From the NCBI GenBank assembly GCA_008694505.1, contig VZDJ01000056.1:3155248-3219247 (forward strand): 64,000 nt of DNA, given 5' to 3'. The notes beneath the pieces are model-generated. The model was not told the DNA's origin, searched no databases, and worked only from the letters and a program-made list of their open reading frames with translations. Positions 1 to 14,200 of this stretch are shown here, one piece after another. Both the position numbers and the translations under genes were made by a program. Position 1 is the first letter of the stretch; each line of letters opens with the position of its first letter. This DNA is from Cyanoderma ruficeps. Lineage: Eukaryota; Chordata; Aves; Passeriformes; Timaliidae.

Positions 1-3000
1 GGAGTTAATGCTGCACAGAGCATCTGCTCCTCAGCTCAAGGCCCTCCCAGCCCTGCAGCTGTCTGCCAGAAAGCTGGGACATGCACAGGGGCATCTGTGA
101 GCTCCATCGGGTAGCAAATTTTCATGGTCGGCCCATATGTTAGCCAAAAAATGCCCTTTGTCAGAATGATGTTATTTTAATTGTGCTGAGAGAAAGCAAG
201 ATCACACTCAGATTCACCATATCAGCCTAGGGGATTTTTAACAATGATGTAGCTATTCTAGGACAAAAAAAAAAAAACCCTTCAAAAACTCCCTTGGTGG
301 GAAAAAGAAATGGGAATATTTCATAGGGTTTCTCTTTCAAGTCTGACAAGATAAGGTGCTTTTTCTCCATCTCTCTACTTTATCAACAAGAAGTACATTG
401 CTTATGCAAACACCTAATTTCCCATCAGGTTATATCAAAAGTAAAGTTTACAAAGGGGCTACCATAGCGGATTGAAGAAAGACTAAATATGACCAAGCAA
501 AAGCTTTTGTTGTCCCCTTTTATACAAGGTAGGATTCTAAAATCAAGATTTAACAGGATAGACTTGCTTTCATTGGTACCCTCCCTTTTCTGTAACCACA
601 GAAATACTCTCACCTGATACAGATCCTGCTAAAATGATGCAGAGTACTGCTCTTTCAAGTGTGAAAAGACTTTTGTGCCAGGTAGAGGGAATATAGTAAT
701 AGAAGATACTGTTGCTCAGTAGGGCTGAAGTTCCTTTCTCCTCTGCTCTTTGTGCAGTACACAAGCAGTAGGTTACAAGTCAAATTTCATGGGCAGATAG
801 TATCCAAATGTGGAACTTCAAGCAGTACATCTGACTTTGAGTCACCTAGGTGATTTTTCCTTCTGTAAAGCTGTCACAAGTTCATATAGCTCTTGTACAG
901 GTCATCTCCAAGAATTCAGACAAGTCAACCAAAGGAAGTCTCTCACATGCTATCATTAGTTTGTATGTGAAGTGGTTTTGTTGCTATCTCAGCTGTTTGT
1001 GAGGTGCCTGTTGTTTATAGTGGAACTGCGAACAAGTTTTCACCTGTCCATTATGAACTTTTGCATAAGAAAACCAAGTAGTCAAAAATAATTGTAGTCA
1101 CAATGAAGACAGCTTTAGATACTAAAGTTAATGTGCCGTATTGGTATCCTAATTAAGTGTGTTCACATTGCACTAAAAAAAATCTTCAGCTGGTTACAGG
1201 AGTAAGTTCAGCTTATAGTAATCAGGCCAGGACTGTAAAAGCAACCTGCAATGAAACCATCAGCTAGCATTTGTTTGAAAAGGTAAGAAGAGATGGAGAA
1301 AAATAGTCAGGCTGTTCACATATTATCATGCTGTATTTAGGGAAGCTTACCTGCAAAAGCCAACAGAAAAACAAGCAAACCAGTACCTGTAGCCTGTGGG
1401 ATTGACCCTGGTATGAAGGTGGGACTGCAAATACTTGTGTCTTGTATTGGAGTCAGCCTTTGCTCTAATACAATTCCCTTTGGAGGCAGCAATTTGAGAG
1501 TGAATTCTGTGGGGCTTTTGTCCAAGTAGTGTGTGGGCCCAGGGTTTTGTTCCTGCTTGGTGTGTGCTCTGCACTTCGCAGACCGTGGTATGCAGAAGTG
1601 GTTTATGTGTTAGTTTCCTTGGAAAAGTGGAGTATTTGTTCTGGCGCTGTTTGGTTTTCGTATCTCTTGACATAAAAATGAGAGCAGCTTTCGGTCTATG
1701 AAAGCAAATGTCAGAGACCCATGGCAAAACTGAACTGAAAATACACCTGTGGTTGGGAATCAGTCTGAATCACATGGTATTTAAACGCATGGTGGTTTAG
1801 TGGTCAGTACCAAAGGTTCTATTTGCAACTCAGAACTTGAAAGCCGATGTGCAGTGATCAAATTAGTGATTTTTTTTTAATTAAATAATGCCCATTGCAA
1901 GGCCTGTAGGACATAGTGGTATTCCTTCTCAAATGCCCTCCAGGAGCACAGCTAGTGGCTCTGGGCAGCCAGGGAAATTGAGAGGACGGGGCTGCAGCTG
2001 GAGACAGAGCCAAGGCTGTTCTGGGATTAAACAAAACGTGCCATTGTCCGACCGTGCAAACCAGCACCTGGCACCAGCTGCAGGAGAGCAAATAAATATC
2101 ACAGTGTCTACAGAGCTTCACTTTTTTGTGTGTGTGAAAAGTCTATGTTTCACCAACCTGTTTTGCAGAGTTGTGTGCTCCCTGAGCTTGTTCATCAGCT
2201 TTGCCACTTCTTCTTTCTGCACGTCTCCCGCAGACCCGCCCGCGCTGCTGTGCTGCCGTGTCAATGGTTTCAATTTCATTTCCTGTGTGAAACTTCATAC
2301 GACTAAAGTTTTTGTTCCTTTTTTTTTTTTTTTTNTTTTTTTAAAGGAAAGAAAACAACAACAGTAAATTAAACCTCAGGCTGCTTAGGAAATTTCTGTG
2401 GATGAAGGCCTGTGAGCAGAGGTGCCCTGGCAGAGCACCCCAGTCACCTGAGTACCCTGGTTCATTAGCAAAGGGTTGACATTCCACTTCTTAAAAGATT
2501 ACAGCTCATTTCTGTCACTGAGTCGTATTTTTGCTGATATTTACTGCCAGCATGGAGGAGAACTCAAGGCTAAAATCAAAAGTAGCTCACTCTCACCATT
2601 AAGTTTAGTGCTCATGGCCCAGCCCTCAGGGCTTTGTAACCTGCTCAGATTTTATAGCCCTGTAATGGGACTAACACTGCAGATCGCGTGCATGTAATAG
2701 CTGTTTTCCTGGTACAGGTTGGCTGGCTGCTTTCCACCTACGGTGCAGTGTTGCACAACTCTTCCTTCCATTAATGTATTCTAGAAAAAAAAAAAAATCA
2801 GAAAAAAATCAGGTGTTGGGCAGATGGGGCATGGGAACAAAGAAGAAGAAAGGATTGTTCCCTTCCACTGATGGTGTGGGATCTAGATTTCTGGGAAAAA
2901 GGTGCTGCATGACATGTTTGTACAGCTGCTACGGGTGGGATAAAAAGCTGTCCTCACTTATTGTTTAAGATGAATGGATAGAGGCAGTTAAAACACAACT

Positions 3001-6000
3001 CTGGCTTTGTGTAGAGGTGGCCTAGGCAGGTATGGCAACAGCTGATCAAGGCCATTGCTAGGTATAGAAGACTCTACTTGTTTTTCCAAAAATGTGTAGT
3101 CTTACACATCCACCTGTTTTTTACTCAGAAAACATAATGAAAAAGTACAGTACTCCTCAATTGCGAGAAAGCCCTGAATATTAGCACTGGTAAACTCAGT
3201 TAATTTAAGGCTAAATTTAGAATTAGTGTGGAAAAATAAAGCAAGTGAGGGTGAAATGATTTATCCCCAAGAAAAAAATTATTTTGAAATAATGAGTTCA
3301 TATGTTTTATCGCACATTTGCCTTACTAAATGACTACTTTATTGGTTCTCTCCCCTGCACTGGGGCAGTGCTTCATTATCATAGCATGGAAATTGCTGTC
3401 TGACATTATCATGTGTTGCAAGTGCCTTGCAGAAGTGTCACACAGGATCAATACACTATTAATCACATGCAAAAAATTCAATAGGTACAGTGCACACCAC
3501 TGACTGGCTGAGTTCATAAGCTTCGTGAGCTTTAGGGGGTTTACCTTTTTTTATAGCAGGATGAAGGGCATCCCTTAATTGATTTTGATGTGGTTTACTT
3601 GTGGTAATAGAACTTACTTAATTGACACCAGGGCTTGATAGTGAATTGCAATCCATTCAGAAGCAGACCTTCAGAACTGAAAGCAAAATATAACAATGCT
3701 TGTTCCCTTGGTCAAAAGGTGTATAACTTCAGGGTACAAGGAGGCTGAAAAGTTGAGGATGTGCACAGCTTGTTGAATCTTCTTCAACAGTTGGAAAGCC
3801 ATCAGCTTGCTACACCACATGGACAGAATGCATTTTCTTAAGGGCCCTCTCATAAGGATAAAGGCCTCAAGAGATGGTGTCACCCAGTAAAGTAATGGTT
3901 TTCCACTTTCGCAGTGGGTGAGCTGGTAGAGCAGAGGGAGTAGGCAGGGGTGGCAGTGGAAAGCTGGTGCCTCTTTCCAGCCTGTTGCCAGTCAGGAGGC
4001 TGTGAGCTGGCACGCCCAGAGACATAAAATTGGGTCAGCAGTTGGCTTCACGTGAACAAACGCAGGAACTGGTTGTTCTCCTGCACAGAGTTACCAGCAC
4101 AATGTGCAAAAGATGAGCGGTTTCCCCTCCGTCTCTCTGCCTCTGCCAACCCCCCGCTCCTTCCCCTTGGTTGTCTTTGCAAGAAGCAACCCCTGGGCTT
4201 GCTTCTCTGAGGAGGGGACAGAGCAGGAGCACCATGGCTCTCCAGGCAGGACTTGGTTTGGCACTGGGATACAGGAGACACTGTGCCCACAGGGGATTTC
4301 AGTAGGACAGAGTCATAACCGGTGTGACTCAGTGTGCCAGACCTCTACTTCACTGCATCCCATGCTCTTCCCTACTGACTGCCACGACGGCCCTGTGCCA
4401 TCTCCCTGGGGAATCAGGCTTCATCCCTGAGGCTGGGGAGCATCGTCCTTGCTTCAGCCCCTGTTTAGGGTCAGGCTCATGTTTCAGCTGAAATCCATTG
4501 GAATTTGTGGGTATTCATTTTCCTCCTTTCCACCCCACACAATGGAAAAGGAGTTTTTCATTTCCTCCTGAACTGGGTTTAGTTGTAACTGCTTTGTTCT
4601 TTGACACAAATAAGTAGAACAAAATGAGCATCTAGAGTATTATGTGACTGCAGATTTTCTGCTGCTGAAATCTGAGCAAAGATGCAGAATTTTATAACAG
4701 CTCAGTGCTGTGACATGGTGCCTATTTGAAGCATTTAAAGAGCATGAATGGAAACAGCAGCAAGAAAAAAAAGCATGTAGGGAAAAAAGATATCTTTTGT
4801 CCAGACCGCAAACCGATGAAAAAGAAATTGCATTAATCCCTGGGCTTTTCTTTCAGAGTAGGCTTCAGCTTTATGAAGAAGTTCATTTTCCTCCTAGAAA
4901 ATTTTCAGTAGCAGATTTTCCAGTCAATCTTAGAAGACTAAAAAAAGCATCACAGTGAAAGAAAAGGAAATTATGAAGAAGTGAGAAGGAAGATGGAGAA
5001 AGCTGGAGCAAAAGCTGAGAAAGAAGAAAGGACAAATGGATTCAAGGGTTTAAATAATAGCCTAAACTCAGGAGAAAGTATACAGAAAAAGTGGAGTCCA
5101 TTGAAGACAGAACAGTGAGCTGTGGTTCAGGGAATTTTTAGAGGCACTTTTTAAGAGGAGGAGAGGCAGTATGTGTTGTAAAGGGAGTGGTATTGTTTTT
5201 CAGAAATCATAGGTATCTTGTTCAATGAAGCAGAATGAACTTGGATATGAATTAGGGACAATAAGTGAAGTCAGCTGCACCTTGGATACTGGTGGGGCCA
5301 TGTGAGCTGGGAGACATAAAGGCTTTTTTTCCTCCAGATCAGAAAGACTTGCACGAAAGCCATGAGTTTGATCAAGGGGCTGTTTATTTTAATCATGTAT
5401 CGATTGGCTTAACCACACTGCCCTGGGAGGGAGGGAGAGCTGTCAACATCAAGAATTAGAGCTTTCAAAGTACCAAGTAATCCTAGAAAATGAGCCAAAC
5501 ATAATAAATGCAGTTTTATTTGGGACCTGATCCTACTACTGTTGAAATCAATAGCAGTTTTTCTATTGCCCTCCATGAAAGTGGAAGCTGCTTATTTGAA
5601 GACCAGCTCTGATCCAGCAATCGGGGCATCTAATTTTGGAATATTCATTAATGTGAATGCAAAATAATTATACTTTTTTAAAAGAGCCAACCCACAAATA
5701 GATTGGCAGTTCTAGGGAAGCTCAGTTTTTAAAGGAATGTTGACTTCAATTTGCAGGATAAATTACAGAAAAATAAGAGAGATTGCAACGTCTAAAGAGG
5801 CAGTGAGCTTAAACGGGGTTAGAAAAATTAATTACAGTGTGGTAAACTGATGCCTTTCCAAAGTCATTGAGGCAGAAAAAGATGAGAGAGCCCTGAGAAG
5901 CTTGAGATATACAGTCTGCACAGGCTGAACTTAGTAGAGAAGGGTCCTTGAAAGCACAAGTAATGATGATACACATCATACTGCAAAAATAGTCCATAAA

Positions 6001-9000
6001 ATCAGTGGTACAGCCATAGAGTCATTCTTCAAGTAGCATTCCCATCAAGGTCAAAGACACCCTGAATGTGCACTTTGCTTTTAGTTTTCTAACAAAAACG
6101 AGGCTAGGAAAAAACACATTCAGATACCATTCTGGTCAACAATTATGTTGAATCCTTAATCTAAGTTTATATGCATTGGCCAAAAAAGAAGTATCTGCTT
6201 TGCTGTGGTTTCTGGTGTTCAAATGCAAGACAGGGCGTGCATTTTAGCATGTGTAAATATTTACAAACACATATCTGTGGGTATAGACAGACTTTGATTT
6301 TCCCATTTCCATCAGCATTTGGAAAAACACAGTTTGAAAGATTTGATTTTTAGTGACTATTAAATGAGGTGGCATCCACATCCACAATGGATTTGTCCTC
6401 AAGCCTCCTCCTGGAAGGTGTTGCTGTGCATTGGTTGCTTGTCATCGGCTGTAAGAAGCTTGGAGCGGATCATTACTGTAATCCCAAAGCAAAAACTGAA
6501 CACAGTGTATTTTCAGATGTGTAATCCATGGGTTGTCTGTCAAAAAAAGTCAGTGGTTCAGCAGTACTGGGAGTTATTTCTGTTCTGACAACCAGCAGGT
6601 CCTGGCTGGGCTGACAGCCTTCCCTCGTGGGCATTGCTCACCATCTGCCCCCTCTGTGCAGCGCCTCCCCCTTCCTCTACCCCTCATTTTTTTGCATGTT
6701 ATGAGGGATTACATTTCAATGCCAGTATTTTTTTAAAGGGTATGGGTTATCTGAGGTGCAGGCTCTATGTGTGAAGATCTGATAGCTGTAGCCCAGGGGA
6801 TGGCCCAAGCCGAGCTGGCTGTGAAAGCACTCCTCTTATGGCTGGTCTCATGGTATTTTCAACTGTGCACCAAAGACTGATCAGTTATGGAGGGCAGCAA
6901 GAGAGCCTGGGTTATTGCAGGGTATTTCCCCTGAGGAAATTTGTGCAAGGGACGGACACGTGACTCTCCTGTGGAAGGGCCTCCTGGCCGCACCAACAAG
7001 CAGATACTTGAGAAGTGCAAAGTGCCCTTTGATCCCTTGCTTCTATTTTTCCATATTTTACCAGCATTGATTTGATAATTGATTACTCCATCCTCAGTTA
7101 ATGAGGGTTTGTACCAGTGCATGTGAGAGCAGTTCTGGGCCTGACCCAGTCTGAATTTTTTTCTCCCCTTGCTTTCGGATCAGGCTCTTGCAGTGTGACT
7201 GGGCTCAGCCTAGGGGCACACCATAAATAGCAGGCTTGACTGCTGCTTTTTATTTATCCATATTGAGTTCATCAGATGAAGCCAAAGCTTCCGGGGGCCA
7301 TCTGAAGCTTCCTGGAGGGGGTACTCTCACAGTCAGATGTGGCTCCTGGAAGGCAGACGTGTGTCTCTGGGAAGCAGACATATGCCTCAGACTTGGATCG
7401 CTCCTTTTGGACTGTGTGGTTTTAAGAGCATTTTTTCACAATATATTTCCTTGGGGGAATCTGATGGACTTAGATCTCGGATACCATCCCCACTAAGTGA
7501 TACAGTAAAAATAACCTATTATTCTCTGGTTCTGACCTGGGCGGTGACAACATATTGTTTCAGCATCTCTGTCAGACTATTTCCCTTAAGAGCCATTTTA
7601 GCCTCACCCAGTGGGACATAGCTAAAGGAAATGAAACTCCAACCCCATTAAGGAAAAAGACAATGCCTTTCACTAAACAAACTTACTTTTCTTGGCTTTT
7701 CTTCGCCAGGGAGAATCGCCCGTACCCCCCACCCTTGCAGCCTTTGTAGACAGTTCCTGTAATTGGGAATGGCTGGGTGGACACCAATGGTTGGCAGCAA
7801 AGGGGGATAAATCCAACATCCCTTGAACGTGACATGGGCTGGGACCACAGTCCCAGGTGGCTGCTTAGCGACAGTTCCTGTGGTACTGGTGGACTGTACG
7901 TGCCTGCCAGCCACAGCTGCCGGCCCTGCAGACACAATCGGGATTTTTAGCAAGCCTATACACAGTAGAACTGGACTGTTACTAATTTTGGGCAAGCCTC
8001 GGATAGGTGGTGTGCCTCACTATTCAGAGCTGGTTACTTGCACCAAAGTTGTGGTGGCTCATCTCCTGCCACCCGTACAGTGAAACAACCCCAAAAGCAA
8101 GCATGACCTTGAGGGTTCATGGACTAAGGGAGAGATCATACTCTGTCATCACTGTCCACCATAGGCTGAAGCAAAATTTATGCTTACTAACTAGGTTTTC
8201 AAGCACAGCCATTAATTTGGGGTATTCTGAGACAAATTTGAAATCCCTTTTTATAATGCAGTTCCACTCAATTACAAAGAAAGAGTCTGGAAAGGGACCA
8301 TTTCACATTTTGTGCGTGGGTAATTGGGAGAAACCCCAGAGTGATCACCTTGTCCCAGGGAGAGTCAGGGTTTACAGAATGCTATCAACTGCTCAGCCTT
8401 GTAAACTCTGGGTAGAACTGACTAACACCTGGGTCAAAGTAAATCCGCAGGCAAGAGGATTACAGCTGGCAGAAAAATAAAGAACTCTGTGTCACGAGAT
8501 AAAAGTAGATTGCAAAAAATTGCAATCTTGAAGTTTTTAATCTTCGAGGTGGCTAATGCTGCAGGTCCCCTTAGGTTTTTTTACATAAGGGGAGCCTGTG
8601 TTCCCAGTGTTCTTTTTCGGGGTATTTGCAGTATCAGTCTCCATGGGGAGCAGTTAAGCTCCTATTTCAAACGTAATCCTGCAGGGGTCTATAAATCTAT
8701 ATATCTCTGTGCCCTCTTAAGCAGGTTTATGGCTGTCCCACCAGTTCACCAAAAAATTGTGTGAAAAATAAGAGCATACCCTAAACACTAGGTGTCAACC
8801 TCTCTCTTTTGCATGCTTTCTCCCTCTGTTGATGAGTGTTTCAATAACCCCTGTGAAGAACAGCTTCCATGAGACGATCCAAATGCCCTCCATTCCTCAG
8901 CCCAGAATAGCCTGTTGCCTGATGGTTATGACATGCTCCTGCAAGATGAAAGATAGGGATTCAAGCAGCACAAATAGCAAAAGAAAGCAAAAATGAGCTT

Positions 9001-11019
9001 TCTCCATACCTGGTATCTGTTGCAGTGAGAGCAGGACATCAACCACGTCTTTGAAGAAAAGCAGTTGTGTCCACTTTTTTTTTTTTTTTTTTTCCTCTCT
9101 CCCTTAAGAGAGGCTCCAGGGGTTTATGCAGGATGGTGCCTGTTTGGGGTTTGGTGTGAGATGCAGATATCTCAGGGAGGTTATGGTTGCTGCAAATCCC
9201 TTTTAGAGGCACCTCTATTAATCTCCATTCATGACACAACTCAAGTTAGCTACTGTGAATTAAGCCCCAAAAGCAACTAAGTCCTAAAGGCTGTTACAGA
9301 GCTGGCCCTACAACTTTTCATTCCATTACTGCTTTATCTCATACCATGTCTGTAACAGTGACCAACAGGACATAATTTAGTGGAATATGTCCTGCCTTCA
9401 TCCCCCTGCAGTGGTGATGGCCCATCACCGCATGATTCAGTTTCTCCTTCTGTGAGCTCTCTCTGCTGTTGATCAGCAGGTATTGCAGTGCTCGTGTCAC
9501 CCAGTGCACTCACCAGTGGCCTTGTTTAAAAACCAGTAGAAAGTCATAATGATTAACATTGTGGAGATTAAAGTCCCTCTTTAGATCACGGCCTGATAGG
9601 CAGCTGCTGTCGCAGTGCCTGCTTTGCACAGGCCACCAATGTGCCAGTGGGGCGAGCGTGGAGCTGCTGTGCTTTGTGGCAGTGCTAGCCCTCCGTGGGT
9701 TCACTCAGCGTGGTGAATGGAAAGCATTACAGGTACAGTGATGCATATCTATCTCAAAATCATGTTCAGATTAAAAACTTCCTGCAGAGCTAATGTCAGC
9801 TCAGTCTTCGGGTCACTGCCACGAGCTCAATCAGGTTAGAGATCAAAACCACTACGCAGGTACGGGGGAGGCTGGCAGCTATCAAATGGGATAATCTGCA
9901 GCATGATTTTTTAGTGACTGCACACATAATGACATGTATAAGCAGCGAATGGTTGTGGTCTGGAATAACCTTGCTGGTTTGCCTGGTTCTGGTAAAAATT
10001 TCAGTATCAACACACTGTGCAAAAGTAATTGGTCAGATCCAGCTGAAGTCACTTGAGTTATGTGGGGAATGAATTGGCTGCATATGCCTGAGGTCTCAGT
10101 TAACGTGAAAGCTACAAGTTACTCCTAAATTGTTTTCATTAAAAAATTTTGGTTAAAAAGGCACTTGTTAGAAAAATTCTTTGCTATTATTTTTGAAAGT
10201 GTATGATTTTGATAAGTTATATATATAAATTATAAATAATAAACCAACTATGATTCAATATGACTCATGCCACTGACTTTTTAATTAACTAAGGAACCAT
10301 CATTCTCAGCAAATTGTTCCATCGCATAGGTATGCATTTCATTGTAATTGAATATAAAGTCTTCTTTTTGTCCCTTTATTGGTGTCAAGGGAAAACAATG
10401 CAGTTATGAAAATGGAATAAACTGAAAAGATTCCTTCAGTTCCTGCAGGCTGATTAGAACAAATGACTTTCCATTGCAGTTTTTATGAATTTATAGTTTT
10501 CTGAAAGGTTTGTAGTACTTCAGGGAATGGAAATTGCAGGCAATAAATAATATAGGATCGCTCAGGTTATTGGGAAGTAGAAGAATGGATTTTGTCTGGA
10601 AAGGTGATATTTACTATTCTGTATTTCATATAAATGTTTTAGAAGGAACAAGACACAGTGATTTGTGCTTTATTTTGGGCATGGAAGCAGCATTAGACGC
10701 TTGCCCAGGAGCACCACGTGCAGGAGCTGGCACGAGGAGTGCTCCTGGGGCACCCCTTCCCTGCAGGCAGCAGGTCAGCAGCAAGCAGTGCCAGAGCTTC
10801 TGCACTGCTCTGGCTGCAGACAGGTGACCAGTCAGTCATGGGGACTTTGTCTCTCCTGGTCAGTGGAGTCATCAGATGTATTTTCCTATCTCAGCTTCAT
10901 AAACAGCACTGTTTTGTATGGAATGGGTTTGCCTGAACTGTTCTTGCAGTGTTAGAGAGCTCAGCTGGAAAAAACTGTTTAATATACCCCTCTTTTTTTT
11001 TCTCTCTTTTTCTGTGTAG
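1..11019 (+). other. SLC6A6: SLC6A6 intron upstream of the first coding exon (5' end outside window)
   Basis: This 11-kb stretch ends in a long pyrimidine tract and TAG acceptor (11018-11019) directly before the first coding exon, so it is read as intron. It is AT-rich with low-complexity runs. I see no CpG island, no exon with coding similarity and no recognisable transposon. Scattered short frames have no family resemblance and no splice context. One ambiguous base (N) lies in a poly-T run at 2335. A non-coding 5' UTR exon could be hidden here, but nothing in the sequence marks one. Confidence 0.75.
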
Positions 11020-11259
11020 AAAGCAGAAATATGGCAACAAAGGAAAAGCTTCAGTGCTTGAAAGATTTCCACAAGGACATCCTCAAACCTTCCCCCGGCA
11101 AGAGCCCGGGGACACGGCCTGAGGATGAGGCTGAGGGAAAGCCACCCCAGCGGGAGAAGTGGGCGAGCAAGATCGACTTCCTGCTGTCCGTGGCGGGTGG
11201 ATTTATTGGTTTAGGCAACGTCTGGCGGTTCCCGTATCTCTGCTACAAAAATGGCGGAG
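11020..11259 (+). CDS. SLC6A6: SLC6A6 coding exon 1: N-terminal tail and TM1 (residues 1-76)
   Basis: The acceptor is a T-rich tract ending TGTAG at 11019. Eleven bases of 5' UTR precede the ATG at 11031, and the donor GTGAGT follows 11259. The exon encodes the cytosolic N-tail (1-48), with basic and Pro-rich segments, and then TM1. TM1 carries the glycines and the GNVWRFPYL motif (62-70) that SLC6 carriers use to bind Na+ and substrate; Arg66 is the conserved cytoplasmic-gate arginine. The last base is the first nucleotide of the Gly77 codon. Confidence 0.96.
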
Positions 11260-14200
11260 GTGAGTTTTTATTCCATGCTCAGGAATCAGCCTCTCTGCCC
11301 TGCGCTCGCTGTTTTTCAGTGCCTTCATCCAGTTTTTCAGAGGACAGTTCATACACCTGTTTTCTGCCTCCCTCACCAGTCTTCAGGAGAGATCGTTTCA
11401 TTGCTGAATAGTTTTTATTAAAACTTTATTAGGGGAAAAAATCCAGCAATTTCAAATGTTGTACTATTGAACTTTTCCTGCTCTTTTACTTCTGCTATAT
11501 CTGAGTCTGAGTTTTAACCAAAAGATATGCTATTAATATAGACCAGTAGGATTTCAGGCCAGAGGATTTCAGAATAAGAGCAGTCTGAGCCATATGAAAG
11601 TATTGTGTGCCTAACAATCTGCCATTGTTATTGGAGATATTCACTTGAAAGAGGTAAGAAAGTGCCCTTTCCAGCCTACACTTATCCTTTTTGCTGAGAA
11701 AATGAGCAAAAATACCCCAGAATAAGATTATTGTATAGTGATATTAAAGTATCAAATATCTTCCTTTATTTATATGTGCCTGTTGCAGCTTTTTTGAAGA
11801 TCTTGTATAAGTTCATTCATTTCATCTCATTCTGTACTATTGTATTTTCTCAACAGGTGCATTTCTTATACCTTATTTCATTTTCCTGTTTGGGGGAGGT
11901 CTTCCTGTGTTTTTCCTGGAGGTGGTGCTAGGACAGTATACCTCCGAAGGTGGAATTACATGCTGGGAAAAGATCTGCCCTATTTTCACTGGTTAGTACA
12001 TCTCATTGCACTTTACTGCTTAAAGACCCCTTTGTAAACTATATGTAGCATCACCATTCCCCTCATGTCCATTAACTCAGTTATTTGCCATATTAATTAA
12101 ATGTATGGTATTGGTTCCTGGAAAGATAGAAGTCAGAGAGTCTGAAGGACAGAGTGAGGTATTGATTTTGATGCTATCAGCTTGTTAACTGGTGAAACTG
12201 CCAATAACCAAGAAAGAAATTGCATATTATGCCTTTTAAGGCAATTGCACAATTTCGTTTACAGGTATCAGAGAAAGCGTTGTCTTGGTAGCCTAGATGG
12301 CATTAATGAAATCATCTTTGAAATGTTATTTTGGTCTGGAAATCAAAATCCCTCTTCCATGTGCAAGCTTATCATTGGCATCATCCATCTGCTACTGATA
12401 CAGTCAAAACCTGGACAGCATTTTTTGGTGGGATTCAGGAATAGGGCTTTGGTCATAACTGGGCAGGTCCTGGCAAATGTTGGTCTGATGTTATCAAAGG
12501 GCCTTTCCCTGCTCAATACTCACAGGAACAGTATGAAGGCTGCTCTGGAAGTTAACTAGAAGGAAAAATGAAAGATAGGTTAGAAAAATGACAGATGATG
12601 CCTGTCTTGTGTGTAGATAGCCCTTTACAGCCGGACAGCACAAGCAGAATCTTTTGAAATAACTACACTCAACATGTGGCCCTGTTCAAATCCCATTTGG
12701 AAAGAGTGGGCGCTTCATACTGGCATGTCTCTAGCTCTGCCACTGTTGCTGTTCTAGGCATCTCTCTCCCCTGATGTCACCCCAAGCAGAAGTGGGGGTT
12801 TTCTCTGAGGCTCACCCTCCCACCTAGTACTCAAAATGCTGCTGAAGCTGATGTAATTGTGCTGCTTTAGCTTAATTTTCTTCCTCCTCCTCCCACTTTT
12901 GTGAAAACTTTTTTTTTCTTTTTGAGGAGGAGGAAGAAGGAATGTTCCTTGTTTAAATAGCAATCTCCCAGGCATCCATAAAGAGAAAGTGTAGCTAATG
13001 TGACTAGCTGCATATGCTGAAAGAAATGCAGATGCACAGAATAAATAGCACTTTGCTTGTTTCCATCTGACATGAAAATAATCTTTGGTGATAAAGACTC
13101 CTGCTGCAACAAGGTTTTAAACTGTAAAATATAAGGCAGGTATCCCAAGTGCTGGAATATCTATCAGAGTGATGTTAAAGGGAGCCTCACAGATTCCTGT
13201 AAGATACAGCTCTAAATTTTTAAAGGAAGTATTTTTATTTTGCCTGTGGTTCACAACTGGCAAACTGTGTAAGCAGAGATTGATCCAGGTCACCATAAGA
13301 GCCACAAACACCGTGCTTCCTTTGCAAAAGTGAAATTGAGGCAGAAACAACCACTTTCATATTGATTCCTTTTTAACTCACTCAAGAATTTTTTTTCCCC
13401 CACATAGGCTGAGCCTGTCCAGGTGAGCTGCTGCCAGGAAAGTTGGCTTGGGGGTCAGTGTGGCAAGAATGAGGTTGCCCACATAAGACACCTAAGAAGT
13501 GAGATGCTGCAGCAAACAAGCAAAGCCTCATGCCTTGACTTCCTTCTACTAAAACTTGAAATAGCTGGTTAAATTTATGTTAAATTGGGTAGATAGCCAG
13601 AAATTCAGCCCTGAGTGCCAGAGATGGTAGCAGATCTGTCCTTATGTGTGGCTGAGCTGAGTTTCCATCAGCAGTAGGGTAGGGCAGGATACAAGCCCAC
13701 AACACAGTGGAAATGGCACCATCCCCAGGAGATCACAAGGTGCAGCAGCCATCACATCTGCACATTTTTCTTTTGTCTCCCCTTCTTTCTAGGAATTGGT
13801 TATGCTTCCATAGTGATTGTGTCCCTTCTGAACGTGTACTACATTGTGATCCTGGCCTGGGGACTCTACTACCTGTTCCAGTCGTTCCAGAGCGTCCTGC
13901 CATGGGCACACTGCCACCAGAAGTGGAACACGCCGACCTGTGTGGAAGACACTCTCAGGAAGAACAAAACGCTTTGGATATCACTGAATGCCACTAACTT
14001 CACCTCTCCTGTCACAGAGTTTTGGGAGTAAGTACCCCCTCTTCATGGTGTCTTCAGGGATCTTTCGGTGGCATGTCAGAGGTCAGTCCTGAGATTTTTA
14101 TGGAAGCACAGTGGGGAGTGTGAGACAGGAAAAAAATTGCTCTGGGTGTCAGTTTTTTGACCAGTGTTTGCTACTAGTTCTCACCTATCTTGAGACAGAC

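Noticed and set aside
10534..10955. Overlapping frames just upstream of the first coding exon
   Set aside because: Three frames overlap in the same strand with no family similarity, and the T-rich tract and TAG acceptor at 11019 place this in intron.
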